64,000 nucleotides of DNA from Mycoplasma nasistruthionis (GTDB lineage Bacteria > Bacillota_I > Bacilli_A > Mycoplasmatales > Metamycoplasmataceae). Below are positions 53,722-63,065 of the stretch, piece after piece. The DNA lies in contig NZ_CP040825.1 in NCBI RefSeq assembly GCF_006228185.1, positions 124,001 through 188,000 of the forward strand. The letters are read 5' to 3'. The translations under genes were made by a program, and so were the position numbers. The notes beneath the pieces are model-generated. The model worked only from the letters and a program-made list of their open reading frames with translations. It was not told where the DNA came from and searched no databases. Each line of letters starts with the position of its first letter. The first letter of the stretch is position 1.

Positions 53722-54714
53722 ATGGAAAAACAAACTATTTTAAGTGGTATTAAACCAACTGGTGATTTAACATTGGGTAATTATATTGGTGCTATTAAAA
53801 ACTTTGTCAAATTACAAGAGCAATATAATTCTTATGTTTTTGTGGCTGATTTACATGCTCTAACAACTGGTTCGGTTAATCCTAAGGAACTTTTAAAAGC
53901 ACGTAAAACTACAGTTGCACTTTATTTAGCTTGTGGTTTAGACCCTGAGAAAAACGTTATATTTTATCAATCAGAAGTACCAGCTCATGGAATGATGCAA
54001 TGATTGTGTACGAGCGAAACAACAGTTGGTGAATTACAACGGATGACGCAATATAAGGATAAATCTTTAAAATTAAAACAAGCTAATGGAACTAATAAAA
54101 TTCCAACAGGTTTATTAATGTATCCAACTTTAATGGCTGCTGATATTTTATTATATAATCCTGATTTAGTTCCAATTGGTGAAGATCAAACGCAACACTT
54201 AGAATTAACACGTAATATAGCAGAAAGATTTAATTCAAAATATAAAACTAAGTTCACTTTACCAAACGGATATGTGCCTCCTGTAGGTTCAAAAATCAAA
54301 TCATTAACCAATCCAGAAGTTAAAATGTCTAAAAGTGAACATGGTACAAAATCAACCATTTATTTATTAGAAGATCCAAACCAAGCATATAACAAAATTT
54401 TAAAAGCTGTTACTGACTCTGAAAACAAAGTTTATATTTCAAAAGACAAGCCAGGAATTTTAAACTTACTTAATATTTATGCAGCTTTAAATGATTTAAC
54501 CTTACAAGAAACTGAAGCTTTATTTAAAGACAAGAATTATAAAGAATTTAAAGAGGCAGTTGCTGTAAGTGTTAAAGAGTTGTTAATCAAAATTCAATCA
54601 AATTATCAAACAGCTTTAGCTCAAATCGATGTTGTTACATCGCAAGGAGCTGAAAAAGCAAGCCAAATAGCAAACTATCATTTAGCAAAATTAATGCAAA
54701 AAATGGGATTTTAG
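53722..54714 (+). CDS. trpS: Tryptophan--tRNA ligase
   Basis: 330 residues, the normal size. Class I motifs: HIGH-type PTGDLTLGNYIGA (about 12-24), GEDQTQHLELTR (about 153-164) and KMSKS (about 202-206, VKMSKSEHG). In an organism that reads UGA as Trp it charges the tRNAs for both UGG and UGA. Its own Trp codon at 54001 is UGA. Followed by thrS after 7 bases with AGGAG between. Confidence 0.96.
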
Positions 54715-54721
54715 GAGTAAT

Positions 54722-56467
54722 ATGAAAGCAAATAAAGAACTAAACCATACAACTAGCCACTTACTAGGCGCAGCCGTTCAAATGCTGTATCCAGGTGTTA
54801 AACTAGGGTTTGGTCCAGCAACAGATGAAGGATTTTACTATGATTTTGAGTTTGTTGAGCCTTTAAGTGACACAGACTTAGCAAAAATCGAAAGATTAAT
54901 GAAAAAATTAGCATCAAGAAACCTTGAAATGATTCAAGTTGATGCATCACAATATGATTTTAGTGATAAACCATACAAAAAAGAATTATTTGATGAATTA
55001 GTATCACAAGGCAAAAACATTACTTTCTATGCTTTAAAAGATCCGTTAAATCAAGAAATTGTTTTCGTCGACTTGTGTGCCGGTGGTCATGTTGAAAACA
55101 CCAAAAACATTAAGAATTTAAAACTTTTATCATTAGCTGGTGCTTACTGAAGAGGAAACAGTGACAATATTCAGTTAACTAGAATTTATGGTACTTCTTG
55201 AGAAACAAAGCAAGAATTAGATGATTATTTAGCTATTTTACAAGATCGTAAAGAAAGAGATCACCGTAAAATTGGTAGAGAAATGAAATTATTTACTTTT
55301 AATCGTCTAGGCGGACAAGGTTTACCGTTTTGATTAGAAGACGGAATGTATATTCATAACGAAATTAAAAAAGTCATATTACAAATGGATCGTAAATATG
55401 GTTTCACAGAAGTTTTAACCCCTCACTTTGGAGAAGAAGAACTTTATAAAATTTCAGGACATTTAGCTCATTACAAAGATGACATGTTTAAACCTATTGT
55501 TGTTGAAAATGAGCGTTTAATCGCGCGTCCTATGACTTGTCCACATCACATTATTTGTTATGAAACAGAAAAAAGATCATATCGTGATTTACCGATTAGA
55601 TATTCAGAACAATCACAGCTATATCGTTATGAAAAATCAGGTGCTCTAACAGGGTTAGAAAGAGTTAGAGGAATGCTTCTAACAGAAGGGCACTTATTTG
55701 TTAGAAAAGACCAAATAGCGCAAGAATTTAAGTCAATGTACAACTTAATTAAAGAAACCTTAGATTTGTTTAAAATCGAAATTAGCTATGTTTCTTTAAG
55801 TCTTAGAGATAAAGAAAATAAAGACAAATACTATGACAATGATTCAATGTGAAATGAAGCAGAAGATCAATTAAGAAATGTGCTTAATGAATTAGGCGTT
55901 ATGTATGAAGAAAAAACGGGCGAAGCTGCGTTTTATGGTCCAAAAATGGATATTCAAATCTTTACAGCTCTAGGACATGAAGTGACTGTTTCAACTCTAC
56001 AATTAGATTTCTTACTGCCTGAAAGATTTGATATTAGCTTCACTAATAAAGATAATGAATTAGAACGTCCAGTTATGATTCACCGCGGTCTAATCGGTAC
56101 ATATGAACGTTTTGTGGCGATTTTAATTGAACAAACAAAAGGTGTGCTACCATTTTGACTAGCCCCAAAACAATTTACCATTATTCCTGCAACAAATAGT
56201 CAAGAAGATATTGATTATGCAAATCAAGTTCAAAAATTATTATTCAGTGCTGATTTTAGAGCTAAAGCCGATTTACGTGATGAACGTTTAGGTAAAAAAG
56301 TTCGTGAAGCCCAAATGTCAAAATCAAAATTCCAAGTTATTGTTGGTGAAAAAGAGAGACTTGAAGAAACAGTTTCTTATCGTCAATATGGATCTCAAGA
56401 AACCACAACAATGCCTTTAAATGATTTTGTTATAAAAATGATGAGACTGAGAGATTCACGTGAATAA
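54722..56467 (+). CDS. thrS: Threonine--tRNA ligase (no TGS domain)
   Basis: 581 residues, beginning directly in the editing domain ([16 protein letters not shown] with its HxxxH), so the N-terminal TGS domain of longer ThrRS is absent, as is common in mycoplasmas. CAGGHVENT completes the editing site. The catalytic core has RPMTCPHH and EGHLFVR with the zinc-binding Cys and His, and motif 3 [14 protein letters not shown] is Trp at several sites. Its last codons overlap the next gene. Confidence 0.95.
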
Positions 56468-57038
56468 GCTCAATCAGCAAATTAGTAATAAATTCAAAAT
56501 ATTTAATAAAAAATTAGCTTTCAATATTTTTAAAATAGCTTTTATTTTATGAATTATTACAACGCTATTAATTAGTGGAACAATTTTGCCTTGAAAAATT
56601 ATTATTCCAAATAGCAACTATGAATTACCAATAGTTGCTAGAATTGTAATTTCAGTACTTTCACCAATTATTATTTTTAGTTGGTTTTCAATATTGGTAT
56701 GAAAAAACAAAGTGTCAATTTACAAATTTGCAAACTTTATTTTTATCACAGGTGTTTTTGCAACCTTGTTTTGAATACCGACAACAAGTTCAACTACTGA
56801 AACAACATCAAATGGAGAAATAAGTAGTTATTCAATTAACTGAATCTTATTTAAACTAGATGTTTTAGTAGTTTTTATAATTTATGCTGCATTATATTTT
56901 ACAAGCTTGGTGTTGTTAAATTCACAAACATTAGCTATTTTAAGGTCTAAATTTAAAAAAGAACAAAAGAGTTTTCTAGAAAATTCGAACAGTCAAAATG
57001 ATGTTGAAAATCAAAGCAACCAACAAATTGATATATAA
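56460..57038 (+). CDS. Four-helix membrane protein with GTG start
   Basis: 192 residues, easily missed because UGA Trp codons break it (56551, 56593, 56701, 56773, 56842). The only early start is GTG at 56460, inside the thrS stop region (GTGAATAAG). Four hydrophobic segments: FNIFKIAFILWIITTLLIS, VARIVISVLSPIIIFSWFS, FANFIFITGVFATLFW and LVVFIIYAALYFTSLVL. The C-terminal tail is Asn/Gln/Ser-rich. Not recognised. Coupled to thrS. Confidence 0.75.
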
Positions 57039-57044
57039 TCCAAT

Positions 57045-57072
57045 AAAAAAGTTGACGTAATGTCAACTTTTA
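57045..57072. terminator. Terminator between the thrS unit and the PTS gene
   Basis: AAAAAAGTTGAC (57045-57056), loop GTAAT, GTCAACTTTTA (57062-57072). Suitable for both converging units. Confidence 0.83.
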
Positions 57073-57080
57073 TTTTATTC

Positions 57081-57869
57081 TTAGCTTAATTTAGCTAGTA
57101 ATTGTCCCTGAATTGCTTGGTCAGATAATTCTGTAAATTCTTGATATTTTGAATCTGCTGTTAGAACTACTATTATGTTAGGTTTTACATTTAATTCATT
57201 AAATTTAGTTAAATCTAATTGCATTAATACTTCATTAGCCTTAATAGTGTCATTTAAAGCTTTTGGAGATGTTAGACCAATTCCATCTAATTTATATGAA
57301 TCTAAACCAAATAACATTACTAACTCAGCACCATTGTTTGCTTTTAAAATAACTTGAGATTTATTAGCAGGCATCATTGTAATTTTAGCATCAAAAGGAG
57401 CTAAAACATCTACTTTGTTTAATGATTTATCTGCTTGAATAATAAAACCTTTTCCAACTAAGTTTTTAGCTAGAACATCATCATTTAATGAATCTAATGA
57501 TGAAACCAATCCTGATAGTGGTGCATAAAAATCATTTGATAATTCTTGTTTAACTTCTTTTTTAGAATCACAACCACAGTTTTCTGATGATTGTTGATTG
57601 TTGCATTTGCTTGCTATTTCAGTTAAATTTTGTTTAATTGCTAGATTTAGTTCTTCTGCGTTTTCAAAAGTAACCTGAACGTGCTTTGCGCCATCAAAAA
57701 CATTAATTGAACCAGCTCCAAGTTGTTTTAAAGCATCTGTATTAAGTAGGCTTAAATCTTTTAAGTCATAACGTAGTTGGTCAACACAGTTGTTGTAAGC
57801 AACGATGTTATTTGTACCACCAAAAGCATTAATAATTTCGGTTAAATGTTGCACTTGATATTTTGACAT
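57081..57869 (-). CDS. PTS EIIB-EIIA protein with an inactive EIIA site
   Basis: 262 residues. EIIB domain of the glucose family (about 1-85): NIVAYNNCVDQLRYDLKD with Cys28 at the phosphorylation position (usual NCITRLR). A Cys-containing linker (KCNNQQSSENCGC) leads to an EIIA-Glc-like domain (about 113-255). Aligned with E. coli EIIA, the active His90 (ELFVHFG) is Leu186 (ELVMLFG) and His75 (NHAF) is Lys170 (NKSQ). EIIA phosphotransfer should be impossible, so the protein may be regulatory or depend on another EIIA. Own transcription unit. Confidence 0.85.
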   Translation of the reverse strand: MSKYQVQHLTEIINAFGGTNNIVAYNNCVDQLRYDLKDLSLLNTDALKQLGAGSINVFDGAKHVQVTFENAEELNLAIKQNLTEIASKCNNQQSSENCGCDSKKEVKQELSNDFYAPLSGLVSSLDSLNDDVLAKNLVGKGFIIQADKSLNKVDVLAPFDAKITMMPANKSQVILKANNGAELVMLFGLDSYKLDGIGLTSPKALNDTIKANEVLMQLDLTKFNELNVKPNIIVVLTADSKYQEFTELSDQAIQGQLLAKLS

Positions 57870-57974
57870 TTTAACTCCTTACAAATATTGTTATATTTAT
57901 TTTATATTATTTTATTTAAAGCGAAAAAACTTTTCAAAAAGTATCTTTAAATCAGTGCTGTAGACCTAAAAGCA

Positions 57975-58004
57975 TTAAAAAATCTCAGTTCAATACTGAG
58001 ATTT
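57975..58004 (-). terminator. Terminator after rplJ-rplL
   Basis: AAATCTCAG (57980-57988), loop, CTGAGATTT (57996-58004), with a T run on the minus strand. Confidence 0.8.
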
Positions 58005-58024
58005 AATGATTTTGTGTAAGTTAA

Positions 58025-58396
58025 TTATTCAACAACTGCGTCTGCACCAGCTTCAACTAATTGAGCTCTAATAGCTTCAGCTTCTTCTGGTTTAATGTTT
58101 TCTTTAATAACAGCAGGTAATGCATCAACGATTTTTTTAGCATCCATTAAAGCGATGTCTAAGATTTCTTTAACTGCTTTGATGATTGCAACTTTTTTAC
58201 CGTTGTCAGCTTTTAAAACAACTTTAACGCTTGTTTTTTCTTCACTTCCACCTTCAGCTGGAGCAGCAGCAACAGCTACAGCAGCCATAGGGTCGATACC
58301 GAATTCTTCTTTCATAGCGTCAACTAGTTCCATAACTTCTTTAATTGACATTTCTTTTAATGATTCGATGAATAATTCTTTTGTTAATTTAGCCAT
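58025..58396 (-). CDS. rplL: 50S ribosomal protein L7/L12
   Basis: 123 residues. N-terminal dimer domain ([18 protein letters not shown]), Ala-rich hinge ([13 protein letters not shown]) and C-terminal factor-binding domain ([20 protein letters not shown]). Forms the ribosomal stalk with L10, whose gene lies 31 bases upstream. Confidence 0.97.
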   Translation of the reverse strand: MAKLTKELFIESLKEMSIKEVMELVDAMKEEFGIDPMAAVAVAAAPAEGGSEEKTSVKVVLKADNGKKVAIIKAVKEILDIALMDAKKIVDALPAVIKENIKPEEAEAIRAQLVEAGADAVVE

Positions 58397-58427
58397 AATA
58401 TTTTCTTCCTTTCTTACTTGTTAAATA

Positions 58428-58925
58428 TTATTCTGTTTTACCTTCACTTACTAATTTAAGTGACAATGAAATTTGTTGTAATGGAGCCATCATTGAACGT
58501 GCAAGAATTCCAAGAGCTTCTTCATATGTAGGTAATGAAGCAACTTGTTTAATTCCAGCAGCATCAATAACTTGTCCTTCATAAGTTCCGGCTTTAAGCA
58601 CCATTAATTTGTGCGCTTTAGCGAATTTTACTAATAATTTAGCAGCTGACATATCATCGTTTGTAGAAAACGCGAAAATGTTTGGTCCTACTAAATATTG
58701 GTCTAAGTCACCAAATCCAGTTTGTTCAGCAGCAAGCTTGAATAAACGGTTTTTGAAAACTTTGATTTCTACACCAAGTTTTTTAGCTTCTTTTCTGAAT
58801 TCTTCTAATTCTGAAACTGTTAAACCACGGTATTCAGCAAAAGCAACAGCTTGTGAACTTTGAATTTTGTCAACAATTTCTAAAACAACTTCTTTTTTAG
58901 CTGCTTTAAATTTTGATTCTGACAT
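58428..58925 (-). CDS. rplJ: 50S ribosomal protein L10
   Basis: 165 residues. SQAVAFAEYRGLTVSELEEF and VEIKVFKNRLFKLA are characteristic of L10, which anchors L7/L12 dimers. Strong ribosome-binding site GAAAGGGGG. First gene of the rplJ-rplL operon, preceded by an L10-type leader. Confidence 0.97.
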   Translation of the reverse strand: MSESKFKAAKKEVVLEIVDKIQSSQAVAFAEYRGLTVSELEEFRKEAKKLGVEIKVFKNRLFKLAAEQTGFGDLDQYLVGPNIFAFSTNDDMSAAKLLVKFAKAHKLMVLKAGTYEGQVIDAAGIKQVASLPTYEEALGILARSMMAPLQQISLSLKLVSEGKTE

Positions 58926-59071
58926 ATATGCCCCCTTTCAAAATGAATTTAACGCAATACAAGTTGAACAAAGTTATACACTCGGTAACAAATTAAGCAA
59001 ATAAATATTAAATGCAGTTACTGTCTTCATATATTGCTTATTTATTATATACCAACATTTTAAAAAATCAA
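58926..59071 (-). promoter_or_regulatory. Promoter and L10-type autoregulatory leader of rplJ-rplL
   Basis: Minus strand: TTGATT (59071-59066), 16 bases, TATAAT (59049-59044), then AAATAAGCA. The leader starts with TAAGCAA (59040-59034), which pairs with TTGCTTA (59000-58994). Inside the enclosed loop lies GAAGACAGTAACTGC (about 59028-59014), resembling the kink-turn motif of the known L10 leader. L10(L12)4 binding to such leaders represses translation. Confidence 0.62.
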
Positions 59072-59167
59072 CTAAAAATTTCAGTTTCTTTTTTATTGCA
59101 AAATTATGCTAAATAATTACTTTTCAATGTACAAAAAACACCTGTTGAGGTGTTTTTTTAAAATAGA

Positions 59168-61768
59168 TTAGATAAAGATTCTTACAGTTCTACTTGTGAT
59201 ATTGAAGTGTCCTTCTAAATCAACTTCAAAAAAGATTGCAACGTCAATGTAATTATCTGTTTGATTAACAATTAAAGGAGTTGAATATAAGAATGATTCA
59301 GTAGGTTCACCATGTACACTTAAGTAATTGCGAATGTCGTAAGATTTAACAAAATTAGCAGTTTCAGGATTTTTTAAGGTTTCTGTATTTGTTAAATATA
59401 AAGAACCTAAATGTCTTGAACCGTTAGTTGCAGAAGATATAATGGCATAATTGTCTTTGTTTGGTCTAGTTGAAACAACAATACCACTGAATTGGTTATC
59501 AAATATTTCTGGTGCAGATATTTGATGGCGAACAAAAGTTTTTCCACCATCTTTGCTAATTGCTAAAGAAAGGGTATTGCTTTTGTGTTGGCGCATATGT
59601 CAATAAATTGTGCCATCTAAACCTTCAAACATTTGCGATTCAGAAACATTATCAATTCCTGATTCAACATAGTTTCAGGTTTGTCCAAAATCATCGCTGT
59701 AAATATACAATGTTGATTCTTTTTTATTTTCTTTTTTATATAAAGGTAAAAGAATTCTGTTGTTATATTTTGCATTTTCACCAGTTTGATATTTTAGTTG
59801 AACACCATTACCAACAGAGTTTAGGAAGTATTCTTGTGTCTTTTTAGGAACATCATTAGCTATTAATGGATAAAAGTCACGCAAGTTGCCTCATGTATGA
59901 CCATTATCAGTACTTTCTAACATAAATTCATATTCAGTAAATTGGAAATTATATTTTGAATTTCCATCTCAAACACTATCTTGTGTTATATATTGTTGAA
60001 TTTGTGTCTTTGTTGAAGTGCTATTTTCTCCGAATGCATTAAAAATCGAACTTGGAATGTTGTCATAAACCCTTCCTGTAATTTTTCTAGTTTCGGGGTC
60101 ATAAGAGTTATCAATAACAGCATTAAGTGGGATTAATTCTGTTTGATCATTTATATTTTTAGCTAAGATTGTTTGATCTTTTAATTTAAATAGTTTTCAT
60201 CAATTTGTTTTATTATCAACCACAATAGGTTTGGCAATTATTTTAGTTGCTTTGTTACCTCGCAGTTCAATTTTTCTTCATTTTCCTTTGTTTACAAAAC
60301 CGCTGTAGTCAGTGTTTTCAGGTATATCATTATCATTTGTTCATAACGTATTGTCATTTGAGTTAAACATAACATGATAATTTTTCTTGAATAAACCAAA
60401 TAGATAAATTAATTTACTTGAACCATCGGGCATTGTAACTTTTGTTATTTGACCATCGACCGTTTGACCTTCGTGATTGTGTCTAGCACCAGTATCAATT
60501 GTTACAATTAATTCTTGATTATTATTTTGTTCTTTTAAATTAGTGTATCTTTTTAAAACTTGGTCTATATAACCAGCATCAAAATTGCTTTTAATTCTTT
60601 TATCAGCTTTTATAATAATTTCATTATTATCTAGCTTAATAGCTCCTGGTATACGATATGAGTGTGAACCGTTGCTTGGCCCTGGAAAAACATTATTATC
60701 ATATAAATGAACTAATCTTTTTAATTCAGGAACATTGTTTGAAAAGTTAATTAATTTTGGATATACAGAAACTTTATTGGTTTGAATATTTTTAGCAACA
60801 ACTATAACTGGTAAAGAACCTGATTTTAATGTTGCAGCTAATTTGTTGTAACTATTAGTATCTGCATCATCTTTAATGTTTGGTTTATAGATGTTTAAAA
60901 CAATATTTTCGCTTGGTGTTAAAAATCTTTTAGCGACAGTATTGTTTTTGTTTAATAGATCATCAAAGTCATATTGTTCTTGTGTATTTTCAACATCATT
61001 AAACAAATGAATAGGCATTAAATTTTCTATTTTTCCAAGATATTGGTATAAAGAAATAAATGATTTTAAATCTAATAAATAGTCTATATTATTAGTGTTT
61101 TTATCTAAAATTCATTTTACTAAATCATTTGTTTTAGCGTTGATTTCAACGGTTTTCAAATACTTGTCTAAAGCATTTTTGTATTTTTGATAATTTAATG
61201 CAATCTTCATTATTTCAAAATCAAGATTTAATTTTGGTTTTTCATCATTTATTAAATCCGATTCATCAAATGGTAATTCTGAAAATAATAAATTATTTTG
61301 ATTTGTTTTTTCAAAATCTTTAATTGCTTTCTTGAATAAATCTACAACTTCTGGCTTCAATTCTGAATAAGCAATATTACTTATTTCATCAACTGAAGCA
61401 ATTTTTTGTTTAACTTCTTCCAAAGAAACGTTTTTTAATTTGTTTAAGTTATAAGAATAATTTTCTTTTGCTTCAGTGTTATAAGTGGTTAAAGTTTCAG
61501 ATGAATAAATTTGTTGTAACTTATTCAAATTATTTATTAATTGATTAGATTTATCAATTAATTTGTTTTTTAAGTTTATCAGTTCTTCTGAATCTGGCTT
61601 AATTGGTTCAATAGGTTCAACCGGAATTGTTGGTTTATCTTTTTCAGGATTTTTAACAGGTTGTTCGAAAAGTACTGATTTTTTGATTCTTTTAGGATGT
61701 TCACATGCAATAGTAGCGCTTGAAAAAACTAAAAGAGCAGGCAGAGCTAATAAAATAATTTTTTTCAT
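59168..61768 (-). CDS. nanH: Sialidase (neuraminidase), GH33-like lipoprotein
   Basis: 866 residues. Signal ...FSSATIAC gives a probable lipid anchor (Cys about 22), then a Pro-rich linker and helical coil. The catalytic domain starts with the RIP motif YRIPGAIKL (about 368-376) followed by KADKR and DAGYIDQVLKR. At least three Asp boxes follow: STDNGHTW, SDDFGQTW and SKDGGKTF. These define the six-bladed sialidase propeller that releases sialic acid from host glycans. Six or more UGA Trp codons join the frame. Downstream of the collagen-like gene after 56 bases. Confidence 0.92.
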
Positions 61769-61779
61769 ATTTCTAAATA

Positions 61780-61803
61780 AAAGGATGAAAATTCACCCTT
61801 TTA
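61780..61803 (-). terminator. Inverted repeat between collagen-like gene and sialidase
   Basis: AAAAGGATGAA/TTCACCCTTTT palindrome (one G.T pair on the transcript). The T tail is weak, so partial termination or attenuation rather than full termination is likely. Confidence 0.45.
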
Positions 61804-61824
61804 AATTTCTTTCTAATTAAATTA

Positions 61825-62655
61825 TTAAGCTGCTGGAGCTGGTTGTGTAGCTGTAGCACCTTCAGCTGGTTGATTAGTTGTGGTTTCTGTTGTTGGGGTA
61901 GGTTTTTCTGATGCTTCAACTTCTGGTATTGTTAAAGTAAAGCTTGATAAGTTTTCACCAGCACTTCTAAATGAGCTTGTAATATCTTTTCAATCATTTC
62001 CTACTTGAACTTTAATAGATTCTAATTTCACTTTTGAAGCAGCCAATTGATATTCAACAGCAACCGGATAAGTATTTACCAATTCATGTCCATAACCGTT
62101 TGGAGTTTGCTTACCTTTTGCAGCAATTAGTTGTACCAATCTTCTATCAACATCGTTTGTTTCATTAATTGAAAAAGTATAAACAGGGAATGAAGCCTTA
62201 ATTAAATATTTTCCAACATCTGCATTACCTAAAAAGTAAATATTTGCAGTGACTGTATCACCTGGTTTTATTGTGATTCCATCTTTAAAATTAACTCAGT
62301 TATCTGCTTGAGCGTCAGTAGCAACCTTACCTTTACCTTTGTATACTACTAAATCTTTTTGTTTAAGTGTTAATGAATACCCGGCGATGTCTTTCCCATC
62401 TTTACCTGCATCACCTTTGTCACCTTTAGGACCAGCAGGACCTGCTACTCCTTGTTCTCCGGCGTCACCCTTGTCACCTTTTGTTCCAGGTAAACCACGA
62501 TCTCCTTTATCTCCCTTAGGACCGATTGGACCTTTTGCTCCTGTATCACCTTTAGGTCCTGGTTTTCCGTTTTCGCATGATAGTGCAACTAGCGGTAGTG
62601 CTGTAAGTGAAATACCAGCAAATACACTAGTTAAAAATTTTAATGATTTTTTCAT
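61825..62655 (-). CDS. Collagen-like lipoprotein
   Basis: 276 residues. Lipoprotein signal [10 protein letters not shown]...LVALSC (Cys27), then 20 consecutive Gly-X-Y triplets (residues 30-89) such as [13 protein letters not shown], then about 185 residues of beta-rich sequence and a Thr/Pro/Ala-rich tail. The triplets, with GPK/GDK charged pairs, predict a collagen triple helix at the cell surface. UGA at 62298-62296 and 61991-61989 is Trp. It lies upstream of the sialidase in the same direction. Its role in adhesion or host mimicry is inference. Confidence 0.9.
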
Positions 62656-62998
62656 TTTAATTTATAGTCACTTTCTTGTTTTTATTTTTTGTCGCATATT
62701 TTTATATTTATTTATTTTCTAAAAAAGTTTTTAACTTTGATTTAATTATTCTTTATTTATATATATATATATATATAAATTTAAAATGTTGAATATGACA
62801 AGATAAGGTGTAAGTTGGTAATATTTTCACTTTCAAAAAGTTTTTATGAAAGAAAAACTGAAAAAATAAATTTTTAAATTTAGGCAATTCTTTATTTCAA
62901 AATCATTTTTAAAGAAAAAATCATTTTTAATAAATTGCAATATTTTTCGAAAAAGCTACAAAAAATATCAAAATTTAGTTAATAAATGAACTTTTGGT
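62656..62998. other. Divergent intergenic region between the collagen-like gene and the repeat lipoprotein
   Basis: About 340 very AT-rich bases without a convincing gene. Apart from the (TA)10 tract and the plus-strand promoter listed separately, I see no terminator or strong hairpin. Confidence 0.55.
62758..62777. repeat. (TA)10 dinucleotide tract upstream of the collagen-like gene
   Basis: Ten uninterrupted TA units, 103 bases before the collagen-like start codon on the minus strand. Same length as the tract at 9642-9661. Confidence 0.85.
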
Positions 62999-63023
62999 TA
63001 TAATTACCTTTATTAAAGGTAAT
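62999..63023 (+). promoter_or_regulatory. Promoter -10 and overlapping palindrome of the repeat lipoprotein
   Basis: TATAAT (62999-63004). A perfect palindrome ATTACCTTT-ATT-AAAGGTAAT (63003-63023) begins in the -10 and covers the expected start site, suggesting an operator or a 5' hairpin. Confidence 0.6.
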
Positions 63024-63065
63024 AGATAAATTTTAAGTTTGATTAGTATTTGAAAAGAGGTAGAT

